Source of the DNA: an uncultured Blautia sp.
Lineage (GTDB): Bacteria; Bacillota; Clostridia; Lachnospirales; Lachnospiraceae
Length of the DNA stretch: 7,759 nt
Assembly: GCA_934394545.1 (NCBI GenBank)
Contig: CAKRRG010000102.1
Span: 1 to 7,759, forward strand
Reading direction: 5' to 3'
Shown: in pieces, positions 4,007-7,759 of the stretch
Layout of the letters: every line of letters starts with the position of its first letter
How positions within the stretch are numbered: position 1 is the first letter of the stretch
Program-made: the position numbers and the translations under genes
Notes under the pieces: model-generated
The model's input: the letters and a program-made list of their open reading frames with translations, nothing else
Database searches by the model: none
What the model was told of the DNA's origin: nothing

Positions 4007-6526
4007 ATGAGTAAAAAAAATAAAACAGAAAAAGAGAACCTGAATACAATTTATATATCAGAACGACTGAGAAATTGTATGCAGCCTGTTTCCCAATGTG
4101 CATTGACAGCTGTCATTGCGCCAATGGGATATGGGAAAACAACTGCTGTAAACTGGCTGCTTGCAGCCAAAATAAAAACAGATCACGCTGCAGTAATTAA
4201 AATAAGCATTTATTCAGATAATCTTTCTATATTCTGGCGAAGTGTACAAAAAGCTTTTGCTTTTGCAGGACTAGACTTTCTTTCAGAGTATGAATGTCCT
4301 TGTGATGAAGCTTCAGCTGTGTATCTTACAGAAACATTGTGTCATTTTCTTGCGGGAGAACAGGAATATTATATTTTTATAGATGATTTTCATTTGTTAA
4401 CAGATGATCGTGCTTCCGGATTTCTCTATATTCTTGCAAGCCGCCTCCCAGGCAATGTACACCTTATAGTTGCCAGTAGAAACCGCTTTTTGCCAGGCTC
4501 TGCAATTGTGCGCTTGGGAAGCAGGCTTTATCAGATCCAGGAGGATGTTTTACGCCTGACAGAGGAAGAATTAGCTGCTTATATTCATCGATGTGGCACT
4601 GACTTGAGCAGCAGGCAGCTTGAAACACTTTTTCATACCAGTGAGGGATGGTTTTCGGCTGTATATCTGAATTTGTGTTTTTATGCAAAAAATGGAGAAT
4701 TGCCGGATAACAATGCAAATATATATGAAATGTTTGCAGAGTCTATGTTGAAGCCACTTCCAAAGGAGCAGCAGGAGTTTCTTAGCACAATGGGACTGGC
4801 CGATGAGTTTACAGTAGATATGGCAAGGATGATCACAGGACGTGAGGATACGGAATCGATACTTTTGAAGCTTACAGAACAGAATGCATTTGTAACACGT
4901 CTGAGCAATGGAAAGTATTACCGTTTTCATCATATGATGAAAGAATGTGCCCAGCGTGTTTTTTCGGGAATGGATTGGGAGAAGCAGGACAAATATTATA
5001 ATCGCTACGGTATCTGGTATGAAAAACAGAACATGTACCTTCATGCATTGTCGGTATATGGGAAGTGCAGGAACTATGATGGAATGCTTCAGGTAGTAAT
5101 GAAAGATGCAGGAATCCTTCTGGCCTCCCTGAAACCTGCGGATGTGCTTAAGGTCCTTTCAGAGTGTCCGGTTTCAAAATTAAAAGAGTATCCACTGGCC
5201 CTTCTGGTTCTCATGCGAAGCATGTTTAACTGGAAACAGATACCGAAAATGTTGGAATTAAAAGAACTGCTTATGCAGTCTATTCAGGAGCATCCGGATT
5301 GGTCCCAGGAAGAAAAGGGAAACCTTTTGGGAGAATGCGATTTAATTATGAGCTTTCTTATGTATAATGATATTTCCAAAATGAGCCAGTTTCATCGCAG
5401 TGCAAGTGCACAGATGTCCCGGACTGCAATCAGTATCCGGCGGGAAGGAGGGTGGACATTTGGTTCCCCTTCTGTTCTTATGATGTTTCATCGCAGTTCC
5501 GGTAATCTGGATAGGGAATTGGATGAGATGCAGGAATGCATGCCTCATTATTATAAAGTTACAAACGGACATGGACAAGGAGCAGAGCGTATTATGCTTG
5601 CAGAGGCAAGATATTTGCAGGGACGTTTCGTAGATGCCCAGATCAGCCTGGAAAATGCGTATGCCCATATTGAAGGCAATGGGCAGGAAAATATAGCTCT
5701 TTGTTGTGATTTTTTAATGTACCGCCTTTCCCTTGTTATGGATCATAAGCCGGAAAAGAGCTTTCAGGACCGCTATGAAGAATTACAAAGAAAACATAAT
5801 ACTTCCTGGAGAAATATGTTTGACAGCATCAGTGCTTATTACCATGCTTTGACAAGGGAGAATGAAAAAATTCCTGCATTGTTCCGGGAACACAAGCTTT
5901 CCAGAGTGAATTTTCTGGCTCCTGGGAAGCCTATGATGGAAATGATCGAGAATCAGGTTTATCTGGAGCAAGGAATGTATTCAAAAATAGCCGGAAGAAA
6001 TGAAAAACTGCTTGAGATGTGTGAAAATATGCATTATGGGTTGGTGGCTTTATATATACAGATCCAGACCGTAGCTGCCTATGAAAAACTGGGAAAGAGA
6101 GTAGAAGCCAGAACTCTTTTAAGAAAACTCATCAACGAAGCTGTGCCAGATGGGCTGCTCATGCCCTTTGCAGAAAACTACTGCTATTTGGCAGGGCTTT
6201 TGGATAGCCTTGATGGGGAAAGAGAAGAATCATTTATAGCACAGATCATAAAACTAGGAAAAGCTTTTGAAGAAAAATGTATACGTATTCGAAATGAGAA
6301 TACGTACCCGGATATTTTTGCAGATCTTACAGAGCGAGACAGAAAGATCGTTCAGTACATAAGTGAACGTCTTAGCAACAAAGAAATTGCAGCAAGGTTA
6401 TTTCTCTCAGAAGGAACGGTAAAACAGTACGTTAATCAGATTTATTCCAAAATTCAGATCACCGGAGATACACGGATGAAGCGGCAGCGTCTTTTAGAAC
6501 TTCTGCAGGAAAAAACTAACCACTAG
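4007..6526 (+). CDS. MalT-like STAND-ATPase LuxR family transcriptional regulator
   Basis: The 839-residue product has the three-part layout of MalT/LAL regulators. The P-loop NTPase begins with Walker A APMGYGKTT (residues 38-46) and has a Walker B strand YIFIDDFHLL, with D126-D127 as the acidic pair. HHMMKECAQRVF is the winged-helix end of the ATPase part. The middle of the protein is long, helix-rich and TPR-like (for example GRFVDAQISLENAYAHIEG), where MalT family members bind an inducer. Residues 774-833 are a full LuxR helix-turn-helix, with LSNKEIAARLFLSEGTVKQY as the recognition segment. Such proteins bind ATP and a small inducer, oligomerise and activate promoters. The inducer cannot be deduced. 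No in-frame start exists upstream because TAA lies at 3989-3991. The ribosome binding site is weak (AAGGG 12 bases before ATG, or GTGG at seven), suggesting low expression. Its likely targets are its own promoter and the exported-protein gene 100 bases downstream. Confidence 0.93.
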   Translation: MSKKNKTEKENLNTIYISERLRNCMQPVSQCALTAVIAPMGYGKTTAVNWLLAAKIKTDHAAVIKISIYSDNLSIFWRSVQKAFAFAGLDFLSEYECPCDEASAVYLTETLCHFLAGEQEYYIFIDDFHLLTDDRASGFLYILASRLPGNVHLIVASRNRFLPGSAIVRLGSRLYQIQEDVLRLTEEELAAYIHRCGTDLSSRQLETLFHTSEGWFSAVYLNLCFYAKNGELPDNNANIYEMFAESMLKPLPKEQQEFLSTMGLADEFTVDMARMITGREDTESILLKLTEQNAFVTRLSNGKYYRFHHMMKECAQRVFSGMDWEKQDKYYNRYGIWYEKQNMYLHALSVYGKCRNYDGMLQVVMKDAGILLASLKPADVLKVLSECPVSKLKEYPLALLVLMRSMFNWKQIPKMLELKELLMQSIQEHPDWSQEEKGNLLGECDLIMSFLMYNDISKMSQFHRSASAQMSRTAISIRREGGWTFGSPSVLMMFHRSSGNLDRELDEMQECMPHYYKVTNGHGQGAERIMLAEARYLQGRFVDAQISLENAYAHIEGNGQENIALCCDFLMYRLSLVMDHKPEKSFQDRYEELQRKHNTSWRNMFDSISAYYHALTRENEKIPALFREHKLSRVNFLAPGKPMMEMIENQVYLEQGMYSKIAGRNEKLLEMCENMHYGLVALYIQIQTVAAYEKLGKRVEARTLLRKLINEAVPDGLLMPFAENYCYLAGLLDSLDGEREESFIAQIIKLGKAFEEKCIRIRNENTYPDIFADLTERDRKIVQYISERLSNKEIAARLFLSEGTVKQYVNQIYSKIQITGDTRMKRQRLLELLQEKTNH

Positions 6527-6530
6527 TTAA

Positions 6531-6559
6531 TTGGAGTTTCAAGAAATCCATTATATACT
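6531..6559 (+). promoter_or_regulatory. Candidate promoter for the secreted-protein gene
   Basis: TTGGAG (6531-6536) and TATACT (6554-6559) are separated by 17 bases. The -10 matches five of six consensus bases and the -35 only three, consistent with a promoter needing an activator. The -10 box lies inside the left half and loop of the terminator hairpin. The transcript would start near 6566 and so lack the left arm. Confidence 0.35.
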
Positions 6560-6580
6560 TTATGTATGATGGATTTCTTT
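6541..6580 (+). terminator. Hairpin terminator after the regulator gene
   Basis: AAGAAATCCAT (6541-6551) pairs with ATGGATTTCTT (6569-6579). Past an uneven internal loop, ATAC (6555-6558) pairs with GTAT (6564-6567). The stem is AT-rich and the trailing T stretch is interrupted (TTTCTTTATGTTC), so termination may be partial and allow read-through into the next gene. It begins 14 bases after the TAG of the regulator. Confidence 0.6.
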
Positions 6581-6611
6581 ATGTTCATTATGATGCTGCA
6601 AGAAAATGAAG

Positions 6612-6619
6612 GGAGGAGG
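6612..6619 (+). promoter_or_regulatory. Strong ribosome binding site of the secreted-protein gene
   Basis: GGAGGAGG lies seven bases before ATG 6627, contrasting with the weak site of the regulator. It fixes the start of a gene whose end lies outside the window. Confidence 0.85.
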
Positions 6620-6626
6620 AATACAG

Positions 6627-7759
6627 ATGAAGAGAAAGGTATTTACCGCAATTATGATTCTGGCAGTTTTGGAAACTGCTTTTGGAGTGCTGCCATGTAA
6701 TCTGATTTTCGCAGAAGAAACGGAATATGAGCAGGAAGAGATGGATGTAGATTTTTCCAGGCTTTCAGGCATATGGCGAAATGAAAATAATTCCGACAGA
6801 GAAACCCTTACGCTGACGGAAGATGGATTATTTGTATATCAACTGGAAGAAAACACCGTACAGGGATATTTGAAGTATACAGATGAATATGGAGACGGGA
6901 ATGGCAGATATGACATGTTCAACAGGGTTGGGAATTGGATTGACGGATTTTATCTTGATTCTGAAACCAGTCTTCATATGGGAAATGTGGATGGCGCGAT
7001 TTTTTACAAAGAAGAAAAGGAAGATATGGATACAGCTGAACCTGAAAATAATTCTGGTTATGTACTCATGTCATCAAAAAGGTATACTGGTTTGCAGCCG
7101 CTTTATAATGACTCCAATTGGGAAGGCGGCTATTTCTACTCAGATATGACTGCAGACGGAATGACAGTAATTGTCAACTGCAGTGCAAAAAATGAGGCTG
7201 TTTTGGGCGAAGATGAGAAGACGGTCAGGAAAAATTTTGCGGAATTTGTCAGCACCTGTGAAATAGCAGATTATAAAGAAAAGAAAAGCAAAAAGCTTAC
7301 AAAAAAATTCAGTTATCCGGTATATAATCTAAGCTTTACAACAGGCGAAAATGAAGATACCTGTCTGTGGAAAATGGTTTATATCCAGACGGATGACCAT
7401 ACTTATGGCTATGCGTATAAGATGGATATCGACTGGGCAGACGAAATGCTGGAGGAGTATAAAGACGCAGTTAATTCTTTGGAATTGACAGAGATACTTA
7501 ATACAGACAATGCAGACACAGGCACAGAGTATGATCCAAGTGCGGAAGGAAAGAGCCTGGAAGGATTTATTGCATATTTTGACAGCTGGTATCAGTATGG
7601 GGACCTTAATGCAATGAGTATCAACCTTTATGGAGAAGGAACCTGGGAAATTTACAATTCCAGAAATGCAGATGGAAGCGGCGGATATCTTTTTGATAAT
7701 GGAACGTTTGAAACTTCCGGAACTACGGCATTGCAGCTTTTTTCTTCAGATGGAAGTTA
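6627..7759 (+). CDS. Secreted acidic multidomain beta-rich protein, C-terminus beyond window
   Basis: An open frame of 377 codons reaches the right edge without a stop. Residues 1-29 form a signal peptide: basic MKRK, a hydrophobic stretch, then a likely cleavage after LIFA, before EETEYEQEE. C24 lies in VLPC, which is not a lipobox, so a lipoprotein is unlikely. After an acidic linker, residues 46-130 form a beta-type module (LSGIW..., TLTLTEDGLFVY, GDGNGRYDMFN, a Gly-Asn-Trp and LDSETSLHMG). A different domain spans about 145-290, with alternating strands and DIDWADEMLEEYKDAVNSLE near its end, reminiscent of small extracellular PsbP-like domains. An acidic linker then leads to a second beta module from 311 (FDSWYQYGDLNAMSINLYGEGTWEIYN...), still open at the edge. 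I do not recognise a named family; no catalytic motif or wall-anchoring signal is visible in this part. The gene lies 100 bases downstream of the MalT-like regulator on the same strand, so control by it is an inference. Confidence 0.8.
   Translation, partial: MKRKVFTAIMILAVLETAFGVLPCNLIFAEETEYEQEEMDVDFSRLSGIWRNENNSDRETLTLTEDGLFVYQLEENTVQGYLKYTDEYGDGNGRYDMFNRVGNWIDGFYLDSETSLHMGNVDGAIFYKEEKEDMDTAEPENNSGYVLMSSKRYTGLQPLYNDSNWEGGYFYSDMTADGMTVIVNCSAKNEAVLGEDEKTVRKNFAEFVSTCEIADYKEKKSKKLTKKFSYPVYNLSFTTGENEDTCLWKMVYIQTDDHTYGYAYKMDIDWADEMLEEYKDAVNSLELTEILNTDNADTGTEYDPSAEGKSLEGFIAYFDSWYQYGDLNAMSINLYGEGTWEIYNSRNADGSGGYLFDNGTFETSGTTALQLFSSDGS

Noticed and set aside
6696..6698. Cys24 of the secreted protein as a lipoprotein cysteine
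   Set aside because: The preceding residues V-L-P do not fit a lipobox, and a normal signal peptidase I site follows at LIFA before EE.
6883..7149. Plus-strand open frame of 88 codons
   Set aside because: It is an out-of-frame reading within the larger secreted-protein gene, which has the signal peptide and ribosome binding site.

Overview
The window looks like chromosome of a low-to-mid GC gut Firmicute, most likely a Lachnospiraceae-type Clostridia. This rests on AT-rich intergenic DNA, strong GGAGG-type ribosome binding sites and the protein types. It is an inference from style and was not tested by any search.

Layout. Positions 1-110 hold the last codons of a gene that begins upstream; its ending resembles the conserved tail of RlmD/RumA-type rRNA methyltransferases. 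A 150-base spacer with inverted repeats and an extended -10 promoter follows. Next come three closely spaced + strand genes: an integral-membrane acyltransferase-3 family protein (265-1398), a GNAT N-acetyltransferase of the arylalkylamine-acetyltransferase-like type (1428-1928) and a short-chain flavodoxin-like protein (1959-2462). Gaps of 29-30 bases suggest one transcript. It ends at a strong hairpin (2466-2512) that has an A-run on its left and a T-run on its right. It therefore also terminates the converging minus-strand gene, an O-acetylhomoserine sulfhydrylase (MetY-type, 2524-3807).

Positions 3808-4006 are a compact divergent control region between metY and a large MalT-like regulator. 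The metY promoter has an 18-base inverted repeat in its spacer, and the metY leader carries a hairpin. The regulator's promoter has its -35 box flanked by two copies of a 9-base direct repeat spaced 18 bases apart. The regulator (4007-6526, 839 aa) has an N-terminal P-loop STAND ATPase domain, a helical-repeat middle and a C-terminal LuxR helix-turn-helix. Downstream on the same strand, after a hairpin with a possible promoter overlapping it, a gene for a secreted, acidic, beta-rich protein starts at 6627 and runs off the window. It has at least two similar beta-type modules around a different central domain.

How the genes relate. The first three share a transcript, but their combined role is not evident. 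metY is a stand-alone assimilatory sulfur gene with its own control. The most interesting unit is the pairing of a ligand-sensing STAND/LuxR regulator with an uncharacterised exported multidomain protein. A dedicated regulatory link between them is plausible but unproven. I see no CRISPR array, RNA gene, insertion sequence or transposase in the window.
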